From: an uncultured Mycoplasmatota bacterium
GTDB taxonomy: Bacteria; Bacillota_I; Bacilli_A; RF39; UBA660
Reading direction: 5' to 3'
Assembly (NCBI GenBank): GCA_946498975.1
Contig: CAMMQC010000009.1
Location: 1-48,649, forward strand
Length of the DNA: 48,649 nt
A program made the position numbers and the translations under genes. Positions 48,632 through 48,649 of the stretch are shown piece after piece (the first letter of the stretch is position 1; each line of letters starts with the position of its first letter). Under the pieces are notes generated by a model, which saw nothing but the letters and a program-made list of their open reading frames with translations, had not been told where the DNA came from and searched no databases.

Positions 48632-48649
48632 ATTTAATTAGGAAAGGAG

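Overview
The window is AT-rich Bacillota (Bacilli-type) chromosome, probably from an uncultured anaerobe of the gut Erysipelotrichales/RF39-like kind. The evidence is the conserved blocks gpsB-rnpB, rodZ-pgsA-recA-rny and rplM-rpsI, a class B RNase P RNA, RNases Y and J, a T-box on ileS, and two oxygen-sensitive class III ribonucleotide reductases with no aerobic one. TGA is a normal stop, so the code is standard. No tRNA, 16S/23S rRNA or CRISPR array was seen.

Layout. 1-4.4 kb: a hypothetical gene, gpsB, rnpB (its P1 helix reaches into the gpsB stop), a rodZ-like gene, pgsA, SOS-controlled recA and a small XRE regulator. 4.4-6.0 kb: an intact ISL3-family element with 24-bp inverted repeats and an 8-bp target duplication. 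6-12 kb: rny and convergent RNase J, a hypothetical gene, and a frameshifted GT-C-type membrane glycosyltransferase. 12-16.6 kb: rplM-rpsI, a putative 61-nt small RNA, a possibly leaderless traX-like gene, an orphan holin/endolysin-like pair, a ZIP transporter and a KilA-N protein. 16.8-21.5 kb: two AAA/DUF4143 ATPases, a CwlD-like amidase, a ComEC-like secreted metallo-beta-lactamase and a DUF3006 protein. 21.5-23.6 kb: three related type I toxin-antitoxin loci, each with a 25-30 aa membrane peptide and a ~115-nt antisense RNA, with a JAMM-motif gene between the first and second. 23.6-28.5 kb: a SpoIID-like protein, a zinc-dependent phospholipase C-like protein, an Abi_2 protein, HtrA and a hypothetical gene.

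28.5-32.7 kb is a complete diversity-generating retroelement (DGR). It has a secreted target protein ending in a variable region (VR), a 10-bp hairpin, a template repeat (TR), a MutS-domain-I-like small protein, Avd and the reverse transcriptase. TR and VR are 96 nt each and differ at 22 sites, every one a TR adenine.

32.7-43 kb is anaerobic nucleotide metabolism. A Crp/Fnr regulator is divergent from nrdD-MazG-like-nrdG-two unknowns-dut, with a palindromic operator candidate between. After a third DUF4143 ATPase comes a second nrdD-nrdG locus in which the glycyl-radical C-terminus is a separate 56-aa gene with its own ribosome binding site. 43-48.6 kb holds a DUF1292 protein, two unknowns and T-box-controlled ileS; the last bases carry a palindrome and a ribosome binding site for a gene beyond the edge.

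The strongest signals for follow-up are the split anaerobic RNR, the triplicated type I toxin-antitoxin array and the DGR with its small accessory genes.
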